Assembly (NCBI GenBank): GCA_905373475.1
Contig: CAJPTC010000008.1
Span: 15,021 to 79,020, forward strand
Reading direction: 5' to 3'
Length of the DNA: 64,000 nt
From: Bacteroidia bacterium
GTDB taxonomy: Bacteria; Bacteroidota; Bacteroidia; Bacteroidales; CAJPTX01
The position numbers were made by a program, and so were the translations under genes. The notes under the pieces were generated by a model. It was given only the letters and a program-made list of their open reading frames with translations, was not told where the DNA came from and did no database searches. Position 1 is the first letter of the stretch. Every line of letters begins with the position of its first letter. Positions 34,198-42,220 of the stretch are shown here, in pieces.

Positions 34198-36126
34198 CTA
34201 CTCGCTTTTTTCCAGCTGCTCTAACAACGCCTCGTTCACTACTATTTTGTACTGTTTACGCAAGTCGGTAAGCCAACGCTGCTCCTCTTCTATCTGATAG
34301 TAACGTTGTAATTCGCCGCGCGATTCATCTAAACTTTTGGGCACATTCTTGCGCACCTCCGTTACACGAAAAAAGAAGGAGCGATTGCCATGCGCTAGAA
34401 TCATACTGCACACCCCATCCCACTCTACAGGACTGGGGCTCTTGTGTATTTTGCCATAGTCGGAAAAATACGATGTACCTGCTTCATAGTTCGATACTCG
34501 GAGTGTTATAGAATCGCGCAACAACTCTTTCTTGGAGGGTTTATTCTTGAGCGATGGACACAACTTTATATGAAGCGCCGACAATTTTTTTACATCGCTT
34601 GTCGTGCTGTATTCCTCCACGTGCAAGCGTTCGGCGAATACCAATTCCTTCTTATATTTTTTATACAAAGACTTGTAGACTGACTCTGGCGGATTGGTCT
34701 GCCACAATTTCGTTTCGCTTATATCAAAGAGGAGCAAGCCATCATAAAATTCATGCAACAGATAATCGAGCTGCGGATTAGCGGCACGTACCTCACGCTC
34801 GCAATAAGCAAATGCAGTATCGTCTAACAGATGCTTAGCAGCACGCATTAGCGCATCCCTGTCAAAAGCGATTTTGTTTTCAACAACATAATCATACAAT
34901 ACCGATAACGGCAATTCTTGCCCCGTGGCTCCTATGTGCGCAAAAGGACGAACAAGCAATGTCGGTGCAGGACGTACACTGTCATTCTTCCCTACCAATG
35001 TAGACACTGCTTCTTCATCCAAACTGGCTTTTGCACGATCTAGCATTGTATTTACCAGTGCATCATGCCCTTCTAGCTCAATGCCAACGCGCTGTAAACT
35101 ACGACGGATTGTTTCGCGAGCCTCCTCATAACTACCTACACTGTCTTTTCGGAGTCGCTTGATCAAATGCCACCCGAAGCGCGTCCGAACGGGTTCAGAG
35201 ATATCACCATCACGCTTGAGAGCAAAAGCGGCATCAGCAAAGGAAGCGGGGAAACGCCCCGTTGTGACTGGCGGCAACAATCCCTTTGCAGCGGCAGAGT
35301 TTGCGTCTTGGCTGAAGTCTTGAACAAGGTTGAAAAAACTTTCTCCGCTATCCAGTATACGCGAACGAATGAGGAGCATAGTATCGCGAATTTCGCGGTC
35401 ACGTTCGGGTGAAATGGGTTCTCGTGCTACGCGGAAAATATGCGCAACGGTTAGCGAACCCCGATCAGGTCGCCTATTGTTCACGCGGATAAGATGATAA
35501 CCAAAACTGGTACGCACGGGAAGCGATATGGAGTCAACTGGGGTATTATAGGCAGCAAGCTCGAAAGGATATACCATAGTAGATGCGCCAAAAAAGCCCA
35601 AATTTCCCCCATTGGTGGCAGCAGATGGGTCATCGCTAACTGCGCGAGCTAAACTGTCAAAAGAGACACCATGAAGGAGACGTTGACGCAATTCAAGTGC
35701 TCGGTTGTAAACCACACTATCCTCGGAGTCAGCGGGTACACTCAGCAGAATATGCGAGGCGTCTACTTCCCATTTCATACGTTCGTAGGCAGCATGGTAG
35801 AGACGTTCGCGCTCAGCACTATCCAAGAAATAAGGAGTTAGCTGTACATCGCGGTACTGCTGATACTCATTCAAAAACGAACTCCGCTTCTGTAACCCCT
35901 GCGCCTTGGCATCTAGAACCTTCAAACGATAATTGGTGTACGTCTCTAGAAAAGAGCGCATCGTTTCTGGCTTAGACTCGCCTTTGTACGAGTTATGTTT
36001 GCGCCATAAATAAAGGAATTCGTCGGCAGAAATACTATCGCCGCCCACCACCAAGAGAGGCTGTTCGGCTGCATGAACCAACGTTACAAGAAAAGAGGAA
36101 AGCAACAAAGAGAGAAGCCAACGCAT
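34198..36126 (-). CDS. Large SurA/PpiD-like periplasmic peptidylprolyl isomerase
   Basis: 642 residues. Signal peptide LLSLLLSSFLVTLVHAAEQ. A parvulin domain at about 120-215 (ASHILLSVPADSEDSVV, DDPSAATNGGNLGFFGASTMVYPFE, TSFGYHLIRVNNRRP) is followed by a second at about 225-330 (TVAHIFRV, ANSAAAKGLLPPVTTGRFPASF, RTRFGWHLIKRL). The rest is a helical chaperone region. It is the first gene of the envelope cluster, about 70 bases from a MITE-like element that separates it from guaB. No consensus promoter was found in the 67 bases up to that element. Confidence 0.87.
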   Translation of the reverse strand: MRWLLSLLLSSFLVTLVHAAEQPLLVVGGDSISADEFLYLWRKHNSYKGESKPETMRSFLETYTNYRLKVLDAKAQGLQKRSSFLNEYQQYRDVQLTPYFLDSAERERLYHAAYERMKWEVDASHILLSVPADSEDSVVYNRALELRQRLLHGVSFDSLARAVSDDPSAATNGGNLGFFGASTMVYPFELAAYNTPVDSISLPVRTSFGYHLIRVNNRRPDRGSLTVAHIFRVAREPISPERDREIRDTMLLIRSRILDSGESFFNLVQDFSQDANSAAAKGLLPPVTTGRFPASFADAAFALKRDGDISEPVRTRFGWHLIKRLRKDSVGSYEEARETIRRSLQRVGIELEGHDALVNTMLDRAKASLDEEAVSTLVGKNDSVRPAPTLLVRPFAHIGATGQELPLSVLYDYVVENKIAFDRDALMRAAKHLLDDTAFAYCEREVRAANPQLDYLLHEFYDGLLLFDISETKLWQTNPPESVYKSLYKKYKKELVFAERLHVEEYSTTSDVKKLSALHIKLCPSLKNKPSKKELLRDSITLRVSNYEAGTSYFSDYGKIHKSPSPVEWDGVCSMILAHGNRSFFFRVTEVRKNVPKSLDESRGELQRYYQIEEEQRWLTDLRKQYKIVVNEALLEQLEKSE

Positions 36127-36193
36127 AGAATAAAATAATTTCGATTCGCCCGTGAAATACCACTCACACCCACTACTAAGAACTCAAATAACG

Positions 36194-36413
36194 GCAGAGG
36201 GTGTGGCAAAACTACCGCTGCGCTGCACATACGGTAGGAATATCAATTCCCGACCCGATAATCGGGGAAGGCGTACCCGTCCCTGCGCGAAAGAAAAGTC
36301 TGGTAGCTACCAGACAAAACACCAACGAAAGGACTAGGTTACGCATCAAGAACGCGAGCACCTCGTTCACAGAACGATTTGCAAGTCTTTTGGAGTTTTG
36401 CCACACCCTCTGC
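36194..36413. mobile_element. MITE-like element with 20-bp perfect terminal inverted repeats
   Basis: The left end GCAGAGGGTGTGGCAAAACT (36194-36213) is the exact reverse complement of the right end at 36394-36413. The element is 220 bp, has no transposase, and contains a perfect 18-bp palindrome (36298-36315), a CCCGAT-A-ATCGGG hairpin near 36252 and a CTACCG/CGGTAG pair next to the left end. It lies between guaB and the envelope cluster. No clear target-site duplication is visible at the ends as drawn. Non-autonomous elements moved by an IS with matching ends are known in Porphyromonas; the parent IS is not in this window. Confidence 0.82.
36298..36315 (-). terminator. 18-bp perfect palindrome inside the MITE, terminator-like on the minus strand
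   Basis: GTCTGGTAGCTACCAGAC equals its own reverse complement. On the minus strand it is followed by TTTTCTTT, so it could act as a terminator for guaB, whose stop is about 150 bases away. As a DNA palindrome without a loop it could also be a protein site or a structural feature of the element. Confidence 0.5.
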
Positions 36414-36463
36414 ACAACTAGTTCTCTATAAAGTACGCGCGAGAGGCGTAAAAATTTTATTCG

Positions 36464-37942
36464 TTAGATGGAGTGTCGCGAATAGTTCGGGGCTTCACTC
36501 GTGATGGTAACATCGTGCGGATGGCTCTCCAATATGCCCGCGTTACTAATACGAACAAACTTCGCCTGTTTCAATGCCTCCAGATCCTTAGCACCACAAT
36601 AGCCCATACCAGCACGTAAACCGCCTACTAACTGATAGACCACTTCACTCAATGTACCAACGTAGGGTACACGTGCCGCAATGCCTTCGGGTACTAGTTT
36701 CTTGATGTCCTCTTCTACATCTTGGAAGTAACGATCCTTCGATCCTTGTTGCATAGCTTCCAAAGAGCCCATGCCTCGATAGGATTTATAGCGACGTCCG
36801 TTGTAAAGTATCGTTTCGCCAGGCGACTCTTCAACTCCCGCAAACATAGACCCCATCATCACGCTATCTGCTCCAGCCGCAAGCGCCTTGACCATATCGC
36901 CCGAATAACGGATGCCCCCATCAGCGATCAGTGTTACATCAGAGCCCTTAAGAGCCGTAGCCACGTTGTGAATAGCATCTAATTGCGGTACACCGACCCC
37001 TGCTATTACGCGCGTAGTACAAATAGAACCTGGACCGATTCCGACTTTTACAGTATCAGCACCCGCTTTGGCTAAAGCTTTTGCAGCCTCACCAGTCGCA
37101 ATATTCCCCACAACAATGAGCAAATTGGGGTATGCTGCACGCACCTTACGTAGCGTCTCGATCACATACTTCGAATGCCCGTGCGCCGTGTCAATCACAA
37201 TTACGTCGACCTCGGAAGCAACAAGAGCCGCCACACGGTCGAGCGTATCGCGTGTCACACCAACGCCAGCCGCTGCTAAAAGACGTCCCTTCTTATCTTT
37301 ACTCGCTAACGGGTTGATGCTTAGCTTGGTTATATCTTTGTAGGTGAGTAGCCCTCTGAGGCACCCCTTCTCATCTACTACAGGCAGCTTTTCAATTTTT
37401 TCATTACGAAGAATTTCAGCCGCCTTAGCCAAATCGGTATTAAGCCCCGTGGTTATAAGGGGCATGGGAGTCATCACCTCATATATGGGTCTGCGCAGAT
37501 CTTCTTGGAAACGCAAGTCGCGATTTGTAACAATACCTTGGAGAATACGATCGTCGTTGACTACGGGGATACCGCCTATATGGTAGTCGTGCATCAACTT
37601 GAGCGCCTCGCCCACTGTCTGTTCGGGTTGAATGGTTACTGGGTCGTAAATCATGCCATTCTCAGCGCGTTTTACCTCTCGCACTTGTTGCGCTTGCGCT
37701 TCAATAGACATGTTTTTGTGTATTACTCCCAATCCTCCAGCACGCGCCATGCCTATCGCCATTTTTGCCTCCGTAACGGTATCCATGGCGGCACTTAACA
37801 GGGGGAGTGAAAGATGGAGATCCCGCGCAAAGCGGGTCGAGAGGTTCACCTCGCGAGGCAACACTTCCGAGTATGCTGGCACTAGCAACACGTCGTCGAA
37901 AGTGAGACCTTCATATATTACACGATCGCTTAAAAATGACAT
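36464..37942 (-). CDS. guaB: IMP dehydrogenase
   Basis: 492 residues from the ATG at 37942. It oxidises IMP to XMP with NAD+, the first committed step of GMP synthesis. The TIM barrel holds GLTFDDVLLVPAYSEV, the catalytic loop GPGSICTTRVIAGVG (cysteine nucleophile), GGIRYSGD and YRGMGSLEAM. A pair of CBS domains is inserted at about 95-210 (YDPVTIQPEQTVGEALKLM, EVMTPMPLITTGL). The open frame extends eight codons further to a TTG, but the -7 promoter element at 37964 overlaps that, so the ATG is preferred. It is transcribed divergently from mscL and stands alone. Confidence 0.96.
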   Translation of the reverse strand: MSFLSDRVIYEGLTFDDVLLVPAYSEVLPREVNLSTRFARDLHLSLPLLSAAMDTVTEAKMAIGMARAGGLGVIHKNMSIEAQAQQVREVKRAENGMIYDPVTIQPEQTVGEALKLMHDYHIGGIPVVNDDRILQGIVTNRDLRFQEDLRRPIYEVMTPMPLITTGLNTDLAKAAEILRNEKIEKLPVVDEKGCLRGLLTYKDITKLSINPLASKDKKGRLLAAAGVGVTRDTLDRVAALVASEVDVIVIDTAHGHSKYVIETLRKVRAAYPNLLIVVGNIATGEAAKALAKAGADTVKVGIGPGSICTTRVIAGVGVPQLDAIHNVATALKGSDVTLIADGGIRYSGDMVKALAAGADSVMMGSMFAGVEESPGETILYNGRRYKSYRGMGSLEAMQQGSKDRYFQDVEEDIKKLVPEGIAARVPYVGTLSEVVYQLVGGLRAGMGYCGAKDLEALKQAKFVRISNAGILESHPHDVTITSEAPNYSRHSI

Positions 37943-37963
37943 TTCCCACACCTTTTCGTTTCG

Positions 37964-37971
37964 CAAAGTTA
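37964..37971 (-). promoter_or_regulatory. Promoter -7 element for guaB (TAACTTTG)
   Basis: Exact TAnnTTTG match on the minus strand, 21 bases before the ATG at 37942. The predicted leader is about 15 bases. No good -33 element is seen at standard spacing. Confidence 0.6.
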
Positions 37972-38111
37972 ACGAAAAATCAAACGACTCTTAAAAGCTA
38001 GAGAAGCGAGCGAGCCTACTCGTGTTAGCATAGGAAGGAACATTACATTGGCTCTTTCGTAATAGAAAACGAGAAAACAAACTTTTGTTAAACTAATAAG
38101 GGTAGAAAACA

Positions 38112-38504
38112 ATGTCTTTCGTAAAAGAGTTCAAGGAATTTGCCATTAAGGGCAATGTAATGGACATGGCTGTCGGTGTTATCATTGGCGGCGCATTTGG
38201 AAAAATTGTAACATCGTTGGTAGGCGATGTGCTTATGCCTATCATTGGTATCTTTACAGGGGGGATAGACTTTTCAGGGCTTGCCGTTACAATTGGCTCA
38301 GCTGAGATTAAGTACGGGATGTTCATTCAGAACATCTTTGATTTCTTGATCATTGCCCTCTGTATTTTCCTCATGATTAAGGGGATGAACAGCTTGAAAA
38401 AGAAAGAAAAGGAAGCACCAGTAGAAGAACCTGCACCCGCAGAACCGTCTAACGAAGAGAAATTGTTAGCTGAAATCCGCGACCTTCTACAGCAGAAGCA
38501 ATAG
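38112..38504 (+). CDS. mscL: Large-conductance mechanosensitive channel
   Basis: 130 residues with the MscL pattern: an N-terminal amphipathic segment KEFKEFAIKGNVMDMAVGVIIGGAFG, TM1 with the pore glycine/alanine pattern (VGVIIGGAFGKIVTSLVGDVLMPIIG), a periplasmic loop, TM2 (FIQNIFDFLIIALCIFLMI) and a charged C-terminal helix bundle (EEKLLAEIRDLLQQK). The pentameric channel opens under membrane tension during osmotic downshock. It stands alone, divergent from guaB and followed by a tRNA gene. Confidence 0.95.
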   Translation: MSFVKEFKEFAIKGNVMDMAVGVIIGGAFGKIVTSLVGDVLMPIIGIFTGGIDFSGLAVTIGSAEIKYGMFIQNIFDFLIIALCIFLMIKGMNSLKKKEKEAPVEEPAPAEPSNEEKLLAEIRDLLQQKQ

Positions 38505-38566
38505 AAAAGATTCTTTCAAAAAGCACTCAAGGAGCGAGGATAGCATTCCCATTTGTTGATAATGGC

Positions 38567-38574
38567 TATCTTTG
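38567..38574 (+). promoter_or_regulatory. Promoter -7 element for tRNA-Arg (TATCTTTG)
   Basis: Exact TAnnTTTG match, 39 bases before the first base of the tRNA. Confidence 0.55.
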
Positions 38575-38612
38575 CGCTCAGTTCGCTCGCCTATTTTAGG
38601 CAACGCGGACGG

Positions 38613-38686
38613 GGTCCAGTAGCTCAGTTGGATAGAGCAACAGCCTTCTAAGCTGTGGGTCGTGGGTTCGAATCCCGCCTGGATCA
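38613..38686 (+). tRNA. tRNA-Arg (anticodon TCT)
   Basis: A 74-base cloverleaf. The acceptor stem GGTCCAG (38613-38619) pairs with CTGGATC (38679-38685) with one G-T pair, and the discriminator is A. The anticodon stem is ACAGC/GCTGT with loop CTTCTAA, giving anticodon TCT at 38647-38649. The T loop is TTCGAAT with stem GTGGG/CCCGC. CCA is not encoded. It reads AGA and AGG codons. Confidence 0.95.
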
Positions 38687-38769
38687 CTTACAAGTAACCT
38701 AATAGCTCCACACAAAGCTTTGTGACATACAGCCGAGACAACTAAAAAACGACGGGAGGGCAAAACTTC

Positions 38770-39387
38770 ATGAAAGTCTTTTACAAATTCTTGCCACTCC
38801 TTTTTTTGGTTTCCGTTTTTTGCCTCGGAAATAACAAACTTTGGGGGCAGGCGATCCCCCTCACCGAGGGTGGTTACCTCGTCAAAGGGTATCAAATTTC
38901 GGGGGACTCAATCCCCTACATCCCCATCCGCGAAGTTGTAATTTTTCGTCAGCGCGTTTTCAAGAATAAACGTGACTATGAGAATTACTGGCGGCTTGTG
39001 CGTAACCTCAAGAAAGTCTATCCGTATGCGCTCGTGGCTCGGGCAAAGTTCCGCGAAATAGACTCTGTGTGCGCTACACTCGATTCAGAATTTGCACGAC
39101 GCCGCTATGTAGCCAAAGTGCAACGAGAATTGAGCAAAGAATTTGAAAGTCAGCTCAAAGAACTAACTTTTTCGCAGGGACGTCTTCTGTTCAAACTCAT
39201 AGACCGCGAAACGGGACGTACTACGTACGAAATAATCCGACAATTCCGTGGAGGTCTAACAGCGATGTTTTGGCAAGGCGTTGCTACTGTTTTCAGCTCG
39301 GATCTTAAGACGAAATTCGATAATGAGACCGAGGAAAACAAACTCATCAACGAGCTTATTATCGAATACGAGCACGGGCAGCTGTAG
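38770..39387 (+). CDS. DUF4294 domain-containing exported protein
   Basis: 205 residues with a signal peptide (FLPLLFLVSVFCLGNNKLWGQ) and a mostly helical, highly charged body that fits DUF4294: ISGDSIPYIPIREVVIF, NYWRLVRNLKKVYPYA, LVARAKFREID, FSQGRLLFKLIDRETGRTTYEIIRQFRGG. The family is common in Bacteroidota and of unknown function; it is predicted to be periplasmic. GGAGGG lies 11 bases before the ATG. It follows tRNA-Arg by 83 bases and may share its transcript. A bidirectional terminator follows. Confidence 0.8.
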   Translation: MKVFYKFLPLLFLVSVFCLGNNKLWGQAIPLTEGGYLVKGYQISGDSIPYIPIREVVIFRQRVFKNKRDYENYWRLVRNLKKVYPYALVARAKFREIDSVCATLDSEFARRRYVAKVQRELSKEFESQLKELTFSQGRLLFKLIDRETGRTTYEIIRQFRGGLTAMFWQGVATVFSSDLKTKFDNETEENKLINELIIEYEHGQL

Positions 39388-39417
39388 TTCGTGTGGCTTT
39401 TTAGCAAACCATTGCGC

Positions 39418-39443
39418 ATAAAAAAAGCGCCCTCACGGGCGCT
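39418..39443. terminator. Bidirectional terminator between the DUF4294 and vor transcripts
   Basis: AGCGCCC (39426-39432) pairs with GGGCGCT (39437-39443) around TCAC. An A run at 39420-39426 gives a strong T run for the minus strand; on plus the stem is followed by CTTTG, which is weaker. It lies between convergent genes. Confidence 0.85.
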
Positions 39444-39466
39444 CTTTGCAAACTAAAAAGCAACTT

Positions 39467-40012
39467 TTAGCTTAGTTTCTCCAGAATCTCCATACCACGG
39501 CGGATAGCTTGCTCATTCATTGGGATTAGATTATGGTGACGTGCAGGCAGGGATTTCTGCAAGCCTTTCACCACATTGTCCATATCCACGATAGGCTTCA
39601 CCTTCAGGAACGCACCCAAAACAATCATATTGAAAGTCTTAGAGTTGTTCATCGCCGTAGCCTCATCTGTAGCTTTTACCGAATAAATAGCAATATCCTT
39701 ACGCTTGGGAGGATTTGAAATTCCGTTGGGGTCGAAAATCAACGTTCCACCTGGCTTTACACGCGACTCAAACTTGTCTAACGACTGCTGATTGAGCACT
39801 ATTACCGTGTCAAATTCCTGAATCACGGGAGAACTGATTCGCGAATCGCTCAAGATAACCGTCACATTCGCAGTACCACCTCGCATTTCAGGTCCATAAC
39901 TCGGCATCCAAGCAACTTCTTGTCCTTGCATAATCCCTGAGTAAGCTAATATCTTACCCATAGAGAGGACACCTTGACCACCGAAACCTGCTATAATAAT
40001 CTCTTCTGTCAT
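39467..40012 (-). CDS. 2-oxoacid:ferredoxin oxidoreductase gamma subunit (Vor type)
   Basis: 181 residues: EEIIIAGFGGQGVLSMGKILAYSG and PSYGPEMRGGTANVTVILSD are signature blocks of the gamma subunit, which takes part in CoA binding. It is the last gene of a four-subunit set ordered ferredoxin, alpha, beta, gamma on the minus strand, 23 bases after the beta gene. The set oxidises branched-chain 2-oxoacids (or related ones) to acyl-CoA and CO2 with ferredoxin as acceptor. Substrate preference is inferred from the alpha subunit type and from the aminotransferase upstream. Confidence 0.88.
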   Translation of the reverse strand: MTEEIIIAGFGGQGVLSMGKILAYSGIMQGQEVAWMPSYGPEMRGGTANVTVILSDSRISSPVIQEFDTVIVLNQQSLDKFESRVKPGGTLIFDPNGISNPPKRKDIAIYSVKATDEATAMNNSKTFNMIVLGAFLKVKPIVDMDNVVKGLQKSLPARHHNLIPMNEQAIRRGMEILEKLS

Positions 40013-40035
40013 CTCTTATGTCTCCTCCTTACGGA

Positions 40036-40797
40036 TTAATTGTCCTTCAATGTACCTGGTTTGTAAATGGGGAAGAGGTTCTGTACCATCCACTCATTTG
40101 CCTGTACAGGGGTCATTTTCCAACCAGAGTTGCAAGTCGATACCACTTCTATAAACGAGGTACCCTTCTTCGCTTTAGTATTTTCAAACCCTTTGTGAAT
40201 AGCCTTACGCAACTTTGCGATGGCTGCTGGCGTATGTGCCGAGTGGCGAGCCACAAAGCACGTACCTGGCAACTGGGCAATTAGCTCTGTAATGATAAGA
40301 GGCGAACCAACCATCTTTACATCGCGACCGAAAGGACTCGTTGCAGTCTTCATGTCTGGCAACGTCGTAGGTGCCATCTGCCCCCCTGTCATACCATAAA
40401 TGGCATTGTTGATGAATATGACCAACATATTCTCGCCACGGTTGCAGGCATGAATGATCTCGGCTGTACCAATGGAGGCCAAGTCGCCGTCTCCTTGGTA
40501 TGCGAAAACCATCTTATCAGGGCGCAAACGCGAAATAGCGGTTGCAAGTGCTGGTGCACGTCCGTGAGCCGCTTCCTGCCAGTCTATATCAATATAATTG
40601 TACGCCAAAACCGCACAACCTACAGGGCTTACCCCTATTACATCTTCCTGAATCCCAGTTGCTTCAATTTCCTCTGCGATCAACTTGTGTACTACGCCGT
40701 GGGTGCAACCAGGACAATAGTGCATTACGTTGTCGGTGAGAAGCTTCGAACGGGAGTAGACCTTTTGTCCGAGCTGTTTTATCTCTGCTGCATTCAT
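40036..40797 (-). CDS. 2-oxoacid:ferredoxin oxidoreductase beta subunit (Vor type, thiamine diphosphate)
   Basis: 253 residues. Motifs include HYCPGCTHGVVHKLIAEE (CxxC of a cluster), GVSPVGCAVLAYNY, HGRAPALATAI, the thiamine diphosphate motif GDGDLASIGTAEI with NNAIYGMTGGQMAPTT, and the conserved VVSTCNSGWKM. It forms the catalytic unit with the alpha subunit 16 bases upstream. Confidence 0.9.
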   Translation of the reverse strand: MNAAEIKQLGQKVYSRSKLLTDNVMHYCPGCTHGVVHKLIAEEIEATGIQEDVIGVSPVGCAVLAYNYIDIDWQEAAHGRAPALATAISRLRPDKMVFAYQGDGDLASIGTAEIIHACNRGENMLVIFINNAIYGMTGGQMAPTTLPDMKTATSPFGRDVKMVGSPLIITELIAQLPGTCFVARHSAHTPAAIAKLRKAIHKGFENTKAKKGTSFIEVVSTCNSGWKMTPVQANEWMVQNLFPIYKPGTLKDN

Positions 40798-40813
40798 CGT
40801 CTAGTATCTCCTC

Positions 40814-41896
40814 CTATTGCTTCATAAAATCTTTCATAGCCTCAAGTACTTCGTTTGGGCTGGGGATCATACCTCCCATACGTCCGAAATGTACTACTGG
40901 CACTTTACCATTTACAGCAAGCTTTACATCTTCAACCATCTGCCCAGCACTCATCTCAACCGACATGAAGCCTTTGGCATGCGATAAATGCTTCTGGATA
41001 ACTTTCACGGGGAATGGGAATAGCGTGATGGGGCGAATAAGCCCAATCTTGAGCCCTGCTTCTCTAGCCAAGTCTACCGTTTTTTGGCAAATACGACTAG
41101 AAGAGCCGTATGCCACTAAGATATAATCGGCATCCTCGGTCTGGAACTCTTCGTAACGAACTTCGTTTTCTTCAATCGTACGGTACTTGGCTTGCAACTT
41201 CTGATTGAACTTTTCTTGCCGACCTGGGTCAAGCTCCAACGAAGTAACAACATTGCGGTTACGCGTCTTGGGTTTCCCAGTGGTAGCCCAATCGCCATAT
41301 TTCTCTGCAATTTCTTCGTTCGTGAGGCGAGGCTGATAATCTGCAAGTTTTACCTTTTCCATCATCTGTCCGATCACCCCGTCGCAAAGCATCATTACAG
41401 GAGTACGATACTTGAAAGCTAGTTCAAAGCTCAAAAAGACAAAATCGTGCATATCTTGCACCGAAGCGGGAGCTAACACAATCATGTGGTAGTCTCCGTG
41501 TCCGCCGCCTTTTACAGCTTGAAAATAGTCACTCTGCGAAGGTTGAATAGTCCCTAAACCAGGACCACCACGCATCACGTTGACAATGAGACAGGGTAAC
41601 TCTGCACCAGCGATGTAGGTTATCCCCTCCTGCTTCAAGCTTATACCAGGGCTGGAAGACGAGGTCATAACCCTCTTCCCACAAGACGCTCCGCCGTAGA
41701 CCATATTGATAGCCGCGACTTCGCTTTCTGCTTGTAAAACAACCATCCCCGTCTCTTTCCAAGGTTGACGCAATTCCAACGTCTCAAGGACTTCTGACTG
41801 GGGAGTTATGGGGTATCCGAAGTACCCGTCGCAACCACAACGGATGGCTGCTTCGGCGATGACTTCATTCCCCTTCATGAGCGTATATTCCGACAT
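40814..41896 (-). CDS. vorB: 3-methyl-2-oxobutanoate:ferredoxin oxidoreductase alpha subunit VorB
   Basis: 360 residues from the ATG at 41896, which has AAGGAG upstream; the longer frame overlaps the ferredoxin gene. Motifs: LMKGNEVIAEAAIRCGCDGYFGYPITPQSEVLETL, AESEVAAINMVYGGA, SSSPGISLKQEG and MRGGPGLGTIQPSQSDYF. This is the separate alpha subunit of the four-chain Vor/Por group. The first gene of the set is the ferredoxin subunit. Branched-chain 2-oxoacids from valine, leucine and isoleucine are the probable substrates. Confidence 0.88.
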   Translation of the reverse strand: MSEYTLMKGNEVIAEAAIRCGCDGYFGYPITPQSEVLETLELRQPWKETGMVVLQAESEVAAINMVYGGASCGKRVMTSSSSPGISLKQEGITYIAGAELPCLIVNVMRGGPGLGTIQPSQSDYFQAVKGGGHGDYHMIVLAPASVQDMHDFVFLSFELAFKYRTPVMMLCDGVIGQMMEKVKLADYQPRLTNEEIAEKYGDWATTGKPKTRNRNVVTSLELDPGRQEKFNQKLQAKYRTIEENEVRYEEFQTEDADYILVAYGSSSRICQKTVDLAREAGLKIGLIRPITLFPFPVKVIQKHLSHAKGFMSVEMSAGQMVEDVKLAVNGKVPVVHFGRMGGMIPSPNEVLEAMKDFMKQ

Positions 41897-41934
41897 TCTC
41901 ACTACTCCTTTCCTTCTATTATACTCCGTGGCGG

Positions 41935-42162
41935 CTAGGATACTTTTGCGCGCCAAACCTCGATGACACTATCAGGGCACACCTGCGCACAACTCTCACA
42001 ACCTACGCAATCGTCTGGGCGAGCCATGTAACTGTAATGATACCCCTTCGCGTTGACCTCGTGCGTCATTTCCAGTACCTTCGTAGGACACGCTACTACA
42101 CAAAGGACACACCCCTTGCAGCGCTCTGTGTCTACCTCGATCGTACCTACCATCTTTGCCAT
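41935..42162 (-). CDS. Ferredoxin-like delta subunit of the Vor complex (two [4Fe-4S])
   Basis: 75 residues with two cluster motifs: CKGCVLCVVACP and CVGCESCAQVCP, each CxxCxxCxxxCP. This matches the small iron-sulfur subunit of four-chain 2-oxoacid oxidoreductases and passes electrons from the beta subunit to soluble ferredoxin. It leads the subunit set and is 58 bases after the aminotransferase gene. Confidence 0.92.
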   Translation of the reverse strand: MAKMVGTIEVDTERCKGCVLCVVACPTKVLEMTHEVNAKGYHYSYMARPDDCVGCESCAQVCPDSVIEVWRAKVS

Positions 42163-42220
42163 TACTCTACCTCCTTATCTTATCTCAGGTAATCGAATTC
42201 TTTATGCAAATCCGGTTACT

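Noticed and set aside
36212..36415. 67-codon minus-strand frame spanning the MITE-like element
   Set aside because: It runs across both the inverted ends and the palindrome, has no ribosome binding site and no similarity I recognise.
38711..38724. Palindrome CACAAAGCTTTGTG between tRNA-Arg and the DUF4294 gene
   Set aside because: Fourteen bases, AT-rich, with no T run; chance occurrence cannot be excluded and no function is suggested by position.
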